Assembly: GCA_948567375.1 (NCBI GenBank)
Contig: OX419759.1
Location: forward strand, 5,672,744-5,736,743
Origin: Lunularia cruciata
Taxonomy: Eukaryota > Streptophyta > Marchantiopsida > Lunulariales > Lunulariaceae
Reading direction: 5' to 3'
Length of the DNA stretch: 64,000 nt
Shown: positions 1 to 9,219 of the stretch, one piece after another
How the letters are laid out: the number at the start of each line of letters is the position of its first letter
Position numbering within the stretch: the first letter of the stretch is position 1
The notes under the pieces: generated by a model
Databases searched by the model: none
Told to the model about the DNA's origin: nothing
The model's input: the letters and a program-made list of their open reading frames with translations, nothing else
Made by a program: the position numbers and the translations under genes

Positions 1-357
1 CAAACAAGAGAACCTTTGGTGAAGAAACCCTTTGCCTTGGGAGATCTTTGGCTAGACAAAGACCTTTTCTCTAGAATTACCTTTGGCCAAAAAGACATTT
101 GGCCCAAAAGTTCCTTGGCTTGAAATTTCATAAATAAATATGGCACCAATAGATCAAGAACCACAATTAATGACTATTTGATTATACCTACCACTCCCAT
201 GTGTGAGTAATGTGCTTTTCAAAAAAATTTAATAGTTGGACCGACACCTTAAATGGGGTCTGGATTCTCTTCACTTTTTGTAGAATCAACCCAAGCAAGA
301 CTTTTTGTGCTTTCCTCTCCCTTGACAACAAGTTTTTGCTTGGACATTTGAAATTGC

Positions 358-418
<61 letters not shown>

Positions 419-844
419 TGTATGTGTGTGTGTGTGTGAAAAGGGTTAGGAAGTGAGAAGTGAAGTATGAATGACAAGAGGACAAAAGGAAAAGGAAGTG
501 GTTTCTCCTAGTGCACCATGGAGGATGAGAAGGGTAGTAAAATTCATAATCAAGGCCCAAGATTAATTAAAAGAGCATTGTACTATAGGCATTAACTAAT
601 CTAGACAGAATTCTTCCTATGGAATTGGGAATTGAACAATCATGCAGTTTTGTATGAAATCAAAGATTATCACAATCTAAGACTAGAGAATTTGAGAGGG
701 AACCTCTTTGGTTGGACCCAAGAGCATTGGTAGAGACTACTAGGGCATGGCAATTCTTTGCTAGATGACATATCTCTAGACAGTGCTTGGACTTGCCCAA
801 ACTCAACTATCAAAGCCAAGTTCAAGACCACATCTCTTATAACT
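1..844. other. Anonymous DNA left of element B1 gag
   Basis: I see no gene here apart from the microsatellite at 363-438. Open frames on either strand are short, and those crossing 363-438 encode only runs of Ser/Leu or Arg/Glu from the repeat. The sequence does not resemble the protease/RT part of family B that would be expected next to the gag end at 891, so family-B homology stops at or near the palindrome at 845-882. Confidence 0.6.
363..438. repeat. Compound (GA)n-(TG)n microsatellite
   Basis: About 53 bp of uninterrupted GA dinucleotides (363-415) is followed by a short TATG/TG run (417-438). Pure GA tracts of this length are usually polymorphic in length. Confidence 0.97.
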
Positions 845-882
845 AAACCTCCACTAAAACTCATTAGTTTTAGTGGAGGTTT
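845..882. repeat. Perfect 17-bp inverted repeat with 4-nt loop
   Basis: The left arm at 845-861 (AAACCTCCACTAAAACT) is exactly complementary to the right arm at 866-882, with the loop CATT between them. It lies 9 bp beyond the stop codon of the family-B gag reading frame, at the point where recognisable family-B sequence ends. A fold-back of this kind is a common scar of a break repaired by self-priming, but it could also be part of an unrecognised element. Confidence 0.9.
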
Positions 883-890
883 ATTGTCTA

Positions 891-1290
891 TTATAATTTC
901 TCATACTTGCTCTCAACCACATCTATAGATGCTATCCCCTTACCTTTGTTTGGATTAGAAGCCACTTGGGTTTCACTACCTTTTTCTTTCCCTCTGTTGG
1001 CTCCTCCATGGTTAGTAGAGTTTGGGCAATTCCTTTGGATGTGACCTCCTCCTCCACAACCGAAACAATTTCTCTCATTAAAATTGTCCATTGGTTGGCC
1101 TCCTCTATATGGATAACTTCCATAACTCCTAGGCCCTCTCCCCACATTCTGATCCACCTCTCTCTTCTCCCATAGTTGCACCACATTGATCTTGAAATCT
1201 AGAACTTGTTTGGTGATGGTTTGAAGTGGATCCTTTGGTGGAGGTGCAAGAACTGGAGCAACTCCTACTTGTGGTGCAACCCTTGCCACC
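891..1290 (-). pseudogene. gag: Gag C-terminal part of gypsy element B1 (split by element A)
   Basis: Reading the minus strand from 1290 to the TAA at 891-893, this is the C-terminal third of a Ty3/gypsy Gag. It carries a Pro-rich linker, a basic RG-rich stretch (VGRGPRSYGSYPYRGGQP) and an intact zinc knuckle CFGCGGGGHIQRNC (CX2CX4HX4C), which in this family binds RNA during particle assembly. The other part lies at 7899-8523. The two halves are separated by element A and its 5-bp duplication CCACC, and homologous Gag in B3 (59000-60079) is continuous across the same point. The reading frame has no stop, so the gag was still open when it was hit. Confidence 0.9.
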
Positions 1291-2028
1291 TGTAATACCA
1301 AGGGTTAGCCATATGATCTAGATGTGAAATTTAGTTTGGTAACATCTAGAATGATGTTATACATGATGGTCAAAATAGATCAGATAGAAGTATCACCAAA
1401 AGAGTACTTCTACTAATAGGGCAGAAACCAAAATAGACTTGAGAACCTTAGAACCAATAGCTAGACATATGATTTAAAGGTGAGAATTGGTTTGGTAACA
1501 TTTGGAAGGATGTTACACATGATGTACTAAACAGATCAGAAAGAGGTATCACCAAAAGGGGACTTCTACTAATAGAGTAGGAATCAAAATATGCCTGAAA
1601 TCTTTGAAGGCAATTTCAGAGGCCTAAACGGATGAATTAGGCCTCGAAAATGTGCAGATTCCCCCCCAATGGAGGAAAGGCTGGCCTTCCCTCCCCCCCT
1701 GTTTGTCTCATTGAGAGCTTTCCAATGGTACCTTACTCATGTGATTCTGAGATTCCTACAAGAAGATTCCCTAAAAGATTCCCTCCAATCAAAGCTCGTT
1801 TGACCAACCAAATAGGACCTAGACCAGACAGGTCACCCATCCAAGTAAGTAATCCAAGGGTGGAGCTTGTTGACATGTCACCTATCTGTGTCCCTAATCC
1901 TATGGTGGAGCTTCCTTGGAGGAGATCCTCTTTGTCTATATAATAAAGAGAAGGTGCTCCCTTGGGGCATCAAATGTTTGAGTGTGCAATCTTTGTTTTC
2001 TCTCTTCTCTTGTCCTCGGAGTATTACA
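1291..2028 (+). repeat. 5' LTR of element A
   Basis: 738 bp, TG...CA ended. It contains two diverged copies of an internal unit of about 155 bp (first CATATGAT near 1310, second near 1466; both share GGTTTGGTAACAT-like and TATCACCAAAAG-like blocks). Pairs with 7159-7898. Confidence 0.97.
1936..1950 (+). promoter_or_regulatory. LTR TATA box
   Basis: CTATATAATAAAGAG about 80 bp before the LTR end is identical in the 3' LTR (7806-7820). Its position fits the core promoter of the element, with the start of transcription inside the LTR downstream of it. Confidence 0.7.
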
Positions 2029-2029
2029 A

Positions 2030-2044
2030 TGGTATCATAGCAAG
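2030..2044 (+). promoter_or_regulatory. Primer binding site of element A
   Basis: TGGTATCATAGC begins 2 bp after the LTR end and matches the plant initiator tRNA-Met type PBS (TGGTATCAGAGC) except for one base. It would prime minus-strand cDNA. Confidence 0.9.
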
Positions 2045-2168
2045 TGTTCTAGTCCAAGAGAGTGGATCACCCCTCTTGGAATAGCACGAACTACTGAAAC
2101 TGAGTAATTTGAGGTGGAGAACATAGCGTAATTGCTAGACTTAGGAAGGACTTTAGAGAGCGGATGGG

Positions 2169-2390
2169 ATGGATGCACCGGGGGGACAATTTCCCGCACC
2201 TAGCTTTCCATTCTCAAACCCATTCCACATCAAGGTTATGTACATCCAGCATGAGCAGATGAGAGTATCGCTAGTTTATCACTTTGGTGCGGAATTCATG
2301 GACAGAGTGATGAACTCACCAAACCCGGTGATTCTACCTGTGGTGATATATGACAGAGAGTGGGATTTGACGATCTACATTCTATTATGA
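2169..2390 (+). CDS. Leader ORF 1 of element A, unknown function
   Basis: A 73-codon ATG-started ORF between PBS and gag. I do not recognise it in any family. Its middle and end (FGAEFMDRVMNSPNPVILP ... LTIYIL) resemble the next ORF (FGEEYYQRVIASEVPMVVP ... ILTLY), with matching acidic, basic and hydrophobic positions. The two therefore look like diverged copies of one small domain of about 55 residues. It is in a different frame from gag. Expression would need a separate start or readthrough; nothing in the sequence shows this. Confidence 0.5.
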   Translation: MDAPGGQFPAPSFPFSNPFHIKVMYIQHEQMRVSLVYHFGAEFMDRVMNSPNPVILPVVIYDREWDLTIYILL

Positions 2391-2394
2391 TAAT

Positions 2395-2598
2395 ATGGAT
2401 ATGAATGTCCCAAATCCTTTCCCTTTCAACACTCAAGTAGAAATCCGTTATGTAGTGAGGCCAAAATTGATGTTTAGAGATTTTGTGGTTAGGAATTTTG
2501 GTGAGGAGTATTATCAACGAGTGATAGCTTCTGAGGTCCCAATGGTAGTTCCGATAGTTCGTGCGCCTTCCAGAGTGATTATATTGACTCTATATTGA
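2395..2598 (+). CDS. Leader ORF 2 of element A, relative of leader ORF 1
   Basis: A 67-codon ATG-started ORF 4 bp after leader ORF 1, in the same frame as gag but ended by TGA 33 bp before the gag ATG. The shared pattern with ORF 1 is aromatic/hydrophobic start, FG-x-E-[FY]-x2-[DQ]-RV, then x-P-x2-[IV]-x-P-[IV]-V and a hydrophobic tail. In the living element it could have been an upstream extension of Gag or an independent peptide. Function unknown. Confidence 0.5.
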   Translation: MDMNVPNPFPFNTQVEIRYVVRPKLMFRDFVVRNFGEEYYQRVIASEVPMVVPIVRAPSRVIILTLY

Positions 2599-2631
2599 AG
2601 TAGACGTTAGCAATTGGGTGTTGCAGGAACC

Positions 2632-3720
2632 ATGGATCCGTAGTTGCAAGAGCTGGTGCAAGGAATGCAAGGGATGTTGAATGAATTTCGAGAGATTAAG
2701 ATGACCATGGAGACATTGCAAAGTCAAGTGCAGATCCTCAGGAACGATCAAGCCATGCAAGAAGAAAAGCCATCTCAAAACCCAGTACCTGTGACTGAAG
2801 TACTTGGAGAGGCACTCGTGCCTACGAACCCTATCAACGATGAAGCCACATTGCTACTCCGGATGAAGAAGACCTGCAACATCGAGCCTTACAAGGGGCA
2901 GCGTACGATGGGAGTAGTGGAGAATTGGATCTCAAGAATGAATCGATATTTTTGATTGTTCTCAATAGAGATCATAGAGCATGCTGCAGGCGTGGTTGCA
3001 TGTGGGTACTTGACCGATAAAGCCCTCACATGGTATGATGCTTGGGAACGATCCATGCTGGCAGAGAGAAGGGAGGTCACATGGACAGCAATGCAAGAAG
3101 GACTGCTCAAGAATTTCCAATCGGTGGATTCTGTGCAGATGGCTCGAACCTGACTATGGAGATTGAGACAGAAGAATAGCGTACAAGAGTATGTGGAGGC
3201 ATTTTTGGATCTACAAGTCACAATTACCGACATGAGTCCAGCAGAGGCTCTCGACAATTTCAAACGAGGGTTGAAAGAGCGGATTTGCCAAGAAGTCATG
3301 GTGCAAAACCCTCGCACGGTATTTGAAGCTATTGCTTGTGCGCAGAGAATAGCCGGAGCATTAGGTGGAGGTGAAGGAGTAGTTCTACCTCAACATTATT
3401 GGGCAGAAATGCCACACATGGGTGGACCAGTACCGATGGAATTGGGCAACCTTCGATTCCGGGATCGAGGAGCACGGCCACTTCAAGGAGAGCGGGGACG
3501 GGTAGAAGAACAAAGAGATGGAGTCCCACAAGGAGAAGGGACTCAAGGAGAACAACGCCGTTGTTACAATTGTGGCTGTATTGGGCACATATCTACCAAT
3601 TGTCGCACTCGTTTCCCTAGAGGCCCTCGGCCTTCGTACAGGCGATCTTTGAACAACATGGAGAGGCACATTGAAGAGGAGGAGGTGGAAACCACTTCAG
3701 AAAATGAAGATCGCCAGTAA
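2632..3720 (+). pseudogene. gag: Gag of element A (nonsense-broken)
   Basis: The Gag frame starts at ATG 2632 but meets TAG three codons later (2641), then TGA at 2953 and 3151, all in one frame; it ends at TAA 3718-3720. Parts in order: a coiled-coil-like N-terminus (LVQGMQGMLNEFREIKMT), the retrotransposon gag core (about 2880-3330, including LTWYDAWERS and VQEYVEAFLDLQ), a Gly/Arg-rich linker, the zinc knuckle CYNCGCIGHISTNC (CX2CX4HX4C, intact) at about 3560-3605, and a Glu-rich tail. Gag packages the RNA in the cytoplasmic particle. No indels disturb the frame. Confidence 0.92.
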
Positions 3721-4301
3721 ATGTACCTCGTGGCCTTACTGGCTCAATAAGGAAGCAGAGAAGCGAGGGAAGGATGAAGAATAATGCGCAAAGATCCCAA
3801 AAGGCAACCTCACAATTGATTGTTGTGAATGGAATCCTAGAAGGTAATCAAGTGAGAGTATTAATAGATCCGGGAGCAACAGAGAATTTCTTGTCTTGCT
3901 CAGTTGCAATAAGCTTGGGAATGGATCTAGAGAGAGATGGAAGTGAAGAAGTAGAGTTACCAAATGGGCAAACAGAGAGGATTGAATCATTACCTAGACG
4001 GGTAACCCTCTCTGTAGGAGAGTATCAGGAAGCAATTGAGTGGCAAGTGATACAGTTAGCCCGTTATGATGCAATTTTAGGCATGCCATGGATGGAGCAG
4101 TACAACCCAATGGTGGATTGGAGGAAGAAAGTAGTGAGAACCCACCAATAGTCAATCATTGGGGTTAAAGAAAAATCACACAGGCAGAAACTACCTCTAT
4201 ATGTCATAGGGACGACAACTGTCTGTAAAACCGATAGATGTTTTCTGGGTCTAATAAGAGAAGTCTAGAGTGCACAACTTGCAGGACAAATTCTTGAGAA
4301 A
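3708..4301 (+). pseudogene. pol: Protease part of element A pol
   Basis: The pol frame opens at 3708, overlapping the gag end by 13 bp in the -1 frame; I see no canonical slippery heptamer, so either a frameshift signal is lost or an indel separated the frames. The aspartic protease core reads VRVLIDPGATENFLS: the usual D-S/T-G-A catalytic motif has Pro at the second position. The second half has AILGMPWMEQYNP, the normal end of a gypsy protease. In-frame stops lie at 4149 (TAG) and 4266 (TAG). The protease would cut the polyprotein. Confidence 0.88.
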
Positions 4302-5690
4302 TTGAAGGATGTGGTGGATGAGTTTCAAGATGTCTTTCCCAATGATCTACCCTCAGGATTACCACCTAAAAGGCGAGTAGATCACAAAATAGAGACACTC
4401 CCGAGGAAGACACCTCCTTGTAAGGCCCCATATCGCCTATCACCTCATGAGTTGGAGGAGTGTAAGACTCAAATTGAGGAGATGCTACAGAAAGGGTTCA
4501 TCCAACCTAGTGTATCACCATATGGGGCCCCTGTTTTGTTTGTGAAGAAGAAGGATGGTACAATGCGCATGTGCATTGACTATCGGGGTCTCAATCAGCA
4601 AACAGTGAAGAACAAATACCCCTTACCTTGCATGGATGACCTGTTTGATCAACTCCATGGAGCGAGGTACTTCACCAAACTGGACTTGCGGAGCGGTTAC
4701 AATCAAATCCAAATTGCAGAGGAGGATGTGTACAAAATTGCCTTTCGAACCAAGTATGGCCACTTTGAGTATCTTGTGATGCCTTTTGGCCTCACCAATG
4801 CGCCTGCCACTTTCATGAGCCTAATGAATGACATATTTTGTCCATACTTGGATAAGTCTGTTATCGTCTTCTTGGATGATATCTTAGTATATAGTAGCAC
4901 AATGACAGAACACAAACAACATCTACGAGAGGTCCTCCAGATTCTAAGACAGAATAAATTGTACGCCAAAATCTCAAAGTGTGAGTTTGGCAAGTCTGAA
5001 GTAGACTACTTAGGGCATAGAGTAAGTGCAAAGGGCATTCAAGTATTGACAGATAAAATAGAAGTCATTCAAAAATGGAGTGCCCCAGAAGATCAGACTC
5101 AACTTAAGAGCTTCTTGGGGTTGACGGGATTCTATCGTAGATTTGTCAAGGACTTCTCCAAGGTTGCACAGCCTTTAACGGCACTACTTGGCAAGGGGAA
5201 GAAGTGGACATGGGGAATTGCACAAGAGTTGGCCTTTCAAGAATTGAAGGCCGCCTTGCTACATGCACCAATCTTGAAGTGGTATGACCCAAAACGTCCA
5301 ATCAAGTTGGCTACGGATGCATCAAGCGTAGCAATAAGAGCAGTCCTACAACAAGAGTGGCATGACGGATGGCATCCAATTGCATATTTCTCTTGAAAGT
5401 TGTTACCGGCAGAGCGCAACTACCACACCACAGAATGAGAAGAGTTGGTCATCGTTCTAGCAACCAAGCATTGGAAGCACTACCTGGGCGAGAAGGCATT
5501 TGTAGTAGAGACAGACCACAAACCTCTAGTCTACCTCGAGACACAGAAGGATCTATCTCGTCGCCAAATTCAGTGGGCAGAGTGGCGACAACGCTTCAAC
5601 ATGACAATCACCTACGTGGAAGGTAAGAAGCAACTTGCAGATGCATTCACCCGCATGCCAATGGTCAACAACTTGGCGGCAGAGGTTAAG
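4302..5690 (+). pseudogene. pol: Reverse transcriptase-RNase H of element A
   Basis: The reverse transcriptase is well preserved: [42 protein letters not shown] and the catalytic FLDDILVYS. It is followed by the connection ([16 protein letters not shown]) and RNase H, where LATDASS holds a catalytic Asp and VETDHKPLVYL follows. TGA stops at 5394 and 5436 break RNase H in the segment where family members read an uninterrupted RK...HTTE-R-E stretch. The whole frame is otherwise free of indels. It would copy the element RNA into DNA and degrade the RNA template. Confidence 0.95.
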
Positions 5691-6923
5691 ATTAACCCTG
5701 AATTCTGGCAAGAGATTCTAGCTGCTACAAAAACTGATCCACAGATTGTAGAAGCGCAATCATCCAAAGGTGTCACCAGCACCCAAGGACTCACCTTTTG
5801 GGAGGGCCGATTGTGGATCCCAAATGTCCCAGAATTACGCACCACCATTCTAGCAAAATGTCATGATTCGGCCATTGCAGCTCATGTCGGAGTGGACAAG
5901 ACCTTGGAAGCAATCAAGCGCCATTACTATTGGCCCAAGATGAGCAACGACGTGATGGACTATGTGCGTAGCTGCCTACTTTGTCAATAGAACAAAGCTT
6001 CTAATCAAGCTCTTGCAGGGCTCCTTCAACCTCTTCCCACTCCTACCCAACGTTGGGAACAAGTGAGTATGGATCTCGTCTGTGAATTACCCAAGACCAC
6101 CTCAGGGTTTGACTCTATTGTGGTCTTTGTGGACTGGCCTAGCAAAATGATTCATGTACGCCCTACCACCAAGGAGGTGACCGCTCCACAACTAGCTCAA
6201 CTATACTTAGATGCAGTCTTTGCTCACCATGGCTTGTCTAGAGTACTCATCACCGATAGAGGCACCCAATTCACCAGTTTGTTTTGGCGAACACTCTTTG
6301 GTTTCTTCAAAACCAAGTTGGCCATGTCTACAGCTTACCACCCACAAACAGATGGCCAAACAAAGTGGGCTAATCGCACAATTGAAGACATGTTACGCGG
6401 CTTCACCTTAGAAGAGCAAGAGAGGTGGGACACCCTACTACCGTTGGTGGAATTTGCTTACAACAATTCATTGAATGCCTCCACCCAGGTCACTCCGTTC
6501 TTCCTCATGTATGGTGAGCATCCCTTCACACCTTCTAGCTTGATGAAGATCCGTCCAGTGACTACCAAGGTTGATGCAGTCAACACATTTGTTTCTAGAA
6601 TCCAACAAGGTGTGGAGAGCGCCAAGCACAGGTTACATATTGCACAAAATTGACAAAAGCAATATGCTGATGCACACCGTAGGCACATGGAGTTCAATGT
6701 TAGGGATCAAGTATGGCTATCGACAACCAACCTCACATTAGTTGGATCTCGTAAGCTCAGACCTCGTTTTATTGGGCCTTTCTTGATTATTCGTCGCATC
6801 GGCGCTGTGGCCTATCACCTTGAGCTACCACCACACATGAAGATCCATCCAGTGTTCCATGTCTTCCTATTATGCAGATATGCTCCCCGATCAGGCCAAG
6901 GTACTTCCACACAGGACATTTGA
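5691..6923 (+). pseudogene. pol: Integrase of element A
   Basis: The order is the zinc-binding HHCC domain (CHDSAIAAHVG ... CLLC at about 5855-5990, ended by TAG 5988), then the catalytic core with the D,D-35-E triad visible as SMDLV, ITDRGTQF and RTIEDML. After that come AYHPQTDGQT, the family signature FAYNNS, and the C-terminal GPY/F-like module (LRPRFIGPFLIIRRIG). TGA stops at 6651 and 6921. The frame stays the same throughout. Integrase makes the 5-bp staggered insertion seen at both ends of this element. Confidence 0.95.
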
Positions 6924-7145
6924 CCTTGTCCGACAGTCATTGATGGCATAGAGGAATATGAAGTGGAGCGGATTCTCCAAAAGTGCATGCGTGGTACTCG
7001 CCATCCGCGGGTGGAATATCTAGTACAATGGAAAGGTTACCCCCTCTATGAAGCAACCTGGGAACCCGCTACCAATTTGGCACATGCACCAGTGTTGGTG
7101 CAAGCATTTGAGCAACAATTGCACAACGAGGACGTTACATCTTAA
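6924..7145 (+). pseudogene. pol: Chromodomain at the pol C-terminus of element A
   Basis: This continues the integrase frame after TGA 6921 and ends at TAA 7143-7145. The segment HPRVEYLVQWKGYPLYEATW plus EPATNL is a classical chromodomain core with aromatic positions (Y, W, W) suited to a methyl-lysine cage. In chromoviruses this tail directs integration to chromatin marked by histone methylation. The stop upstream means it is cut off in this copy. Confidence 0.93.
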
Positions 7146-7158
7146 AAGGAGGGAGGTC
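7144..7158 (+). promoter_or_regulatory. Polypurine tract of element A
   Basis: AAAAGGAGGGAGG followed by TC lies immediately 5' of the 3' LTR and right after the pol stop. This is the expected plus-strand primer site. Confidence 0.88.
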
Positions 7159-7898
7159 TGTAATACCAAGGGTTAGCCATATGATCTAGATGTGAAATTT
7201 GGTTTGGTAACATCTAGAATGATGTTATACATGATGGTCAAAATAGATCAGATAGAAGTATCACCAAAAGAGTACTTCTACTAATAGGGCAGAAACCAAA
7301 ATAGACTTGAGAACCTTAGAACCAATAGCTAGACATATGATTTAAAGGTGAGAATTGGTTTGGTAACATCTGGAAGGATGTTACACATGATATACTAAAC
7401 AGATCAGAAAGAGGTATCACCAAAAGGGGACTTCTACTAATAGAGTAGGAATCAAAATATGCCTGAAATCTTTGAAGGCAATTTCAGAGGCCTAAACGGA
7501 TGAATTAGGCCTCGAAAAAGTACAGATTCCCCCCCAATGGAGGAAAGGATGGCCTTCCCTCCCCCCCTGGTTTGTCTCATTGAGAGCTTTCCAATGGTAC
7601 CTTACTCATGTGATTCTAAGATTCCTACAGGAAGATTCCCTAAAAGATTCCCTCCGGTCAAAGCTCATTTGACCAACCAGATAGGACCTAGACCAGACAG
7701 GTCACCCATCCAAGTAAGTAATCCAAGGGTGGAGCTTGTTGACATGTCACCTATCTATGTCCCTAATCCTATGGTGGAGCTTCCTCTAGAGGAGATCCTC
7801 TTTGTCTATATAATAAAGAGAAGGTGCTCCCTTGGGGCATCGAATGTTTGAGTGTGCAATCTGTGTTTTCTCTTTTCTCTTGTCTCTAGAGTATTACA
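7159..7898 (+). repeat. 3' LTR of element A
   Basis: 740 bp; same ends and same internal pair of about 155-bp units as the 5' LTR. Differences include a 1-bp G insertion in the C-run near 7567 and a small change near 7785. Followed at once by the duplicated target CCACC (7899-7903). Confidence 0.97.
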
Positions 7899-8523
7899 CC
7901 ACCAAAGTATCAGGAGCTCCACCATACATGTAACCTTGAGGAGGATGCACAACCTCTTTCACCACCAAATCACTCTCATCCCCTTCCAAACTTTCCTCCA
8001 TACGAATTGGAATCTTGATAGCTTCAACCTTGGAAGAAGGTTTCTCATATCTCACCTTGCTTCTAATTTGTGGTCTCAATCCTCCCAAAAAATTCTTGGT
8101 GAGCATGGCTGCTATGCCAATCATAGTAGTCTCTACATCATCTCCACCCTTCTTCAACACTATGAAAAATCTAGACTCTAATGTTTCCACTCTTTCCACA
8201 TAGACTCTCACTTTCTCTCCATCGCCTTGTTTGAGAAAGGTAACCTCACTCATCAATCTCTCATAACTCTCATCTTGAAGAAAGTTCTCAATGAGTGCTG
8301 AAGTCAAACTCCCCCAAGACTCTTCTTCCCCATCTCTTTTTTCTCTCTTATGGTATTCTGACTCATACCATGTAAGTGATGCATCTTCAAAGAAATCTAG
8401 TAATAATGGGGCCCACTCATTCTTCCTCCTCTCATTGTTTCCTATGCAAGCTCTCTTGAAGTCTCTCACAAAGGCTTCCACATCTTCTCTATCCTTGCCA
8501 AAAAAAACAGGAAGTTTCTCCAT
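7899..8523 (-). pseudogene. gag: Gag N-terminal part of gypsy element B1
   Basis: ATG at 8521-8523 (minus) opens about 208 codons with no stop up to the element A insertion. It begins MEKLPVFFGKDREDVEAF and contains the retrotransposon gag core (RACIGNNERRKNEWAPLLLD, SLTWYESEYHKRE, LIENFLQDESYERLMSEVTF, GLRPQIRSKVRYEKPSS). It continues at 1290-891 across the insertion. Two relatives, in B3 (60079 downward) and B2 (27468 downward), confirm the frame and the start. This is the best-preserved gag of family B in the window. Confidence 0.92.
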
Positions 8524-8745
8524 CTTAACCCCTCACTATCTTTCTTTTCTCTCAAAATCATTTTTTCTCACTCTATAACTATTAGATTATATATATGACG
8601 AACGCCATCTGAGAATAATCCACCCTAGGGAACACAAAAGGTTCAGGTTACTCCAAGATTTCTATAATAACATCAAATCCTAGAGTGCATATTAATCAAA
8701 CTCTCATGGATAGTTTATCCATAAGTTGAAAGATGATCTCCATCG

Positions 8746-9219
8746 CTAATCTTGAGAGCTAGTTGATGAAGGTGGTAGTATTTCTGTAGCTGTACTTAGG
8801 CTCTCTCCAATATCTTTCACCAAAGTCTCCAAAAGAGCTTTTACTCCACTACACTCATGTCCTTTTGGAAGTCCTTCTACTCCACAAACCTCACACAACT
8901 CCTTGGTCTTAGATCTTCTCCCTCCCAATCTTGGCGAAGAAGGTCCAACATGCAAACCCAAGTCAAGTAAGCCTCTCCTTTCTTGCAATCTCTTGCTCTA
9001 CAAAGTCAATGGATATAAAGTTGCCTTATGTCCCTTCTCTCCACATAAAAAGAACTTAGACTCACTCTTTCTTCCAAGTGGTGTAGGTTTTTGGATCCTC
9101 TCAACACTCTCTTCAAATTCTATTTGAAACTTTCTTCTCCTCAAATCCACCCCTATAATCACCTCAAACCCTTGGGGAACCTTCCGTAGCCTCAGTTTCC
9201 ACTCTTGGTGACCTTCCAT
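8746..9219 (-). pseudogene. Zinc-knuckle ORF upstream of gag in B1 (ORF0)
   Basis: An ATG at 9217-9219 starts a frame of about 157 codons with one stop (8998-9000), located between the leader and gag. It aligns along its whole length with the same ORF in B3 (60311-60790), where the single stop is at a different place, so the frame was coding in the ancestor. The N-terminus is basic (VDLRRRKFQIEFEESVERI). A degraded knuckle FFLCGEKGHKATLY has lost two Cys compared with B3. The second half is basic with CEVCGVEGLPKGHEC. Some Tat-lineage elements (Ogre) also carry an ORF before gag; whether this is the same protein I cannot tell. Confidence 0.7.

Larger units (their letters stand above)
1291..7898 (+). 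mobile_element. Ty3/gypsy chromovirus A, complete but decayed, nested in B1 gag
   Basis: Full structure: 5' LTR 1291-2028, tRNA-iMet-type PBS from 2030, two small leader ORFs, gag, pol (protease, RT, RNase H, integrase, chromodomain), polypurine tract, 3' LTR 7159-7898. Both LTRs start TGTAATACC and end GTATTACA. The 5-bp target duplication CCACC is perfect at 1286-1290 and 7899-7903. By eye the LTRs differ at about 20 positions (about 3%), mostly transitions, so the insertion is not very recent. The chromodomain after integrase places it among chromoviruses. The coding frame is interrupted by in-frame stops, so this copy cannot make its own proteins. Confidence 0.97.

Noticed and set aside
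249..560. 103-aa minus-strand ORF over the GA/TG repeat
   Set aside because: Its length comes from Ser/Leu runs encoded by the microsatellite; no domain, and the opposite strand is equally open.
3690..3720. Programmed -1 frameshift site between gag and pol of element A
   Set aside because: The frames overlap by only 13 bp and no X-XXY-YYZ heptamer is visible; an indel explains it as well.
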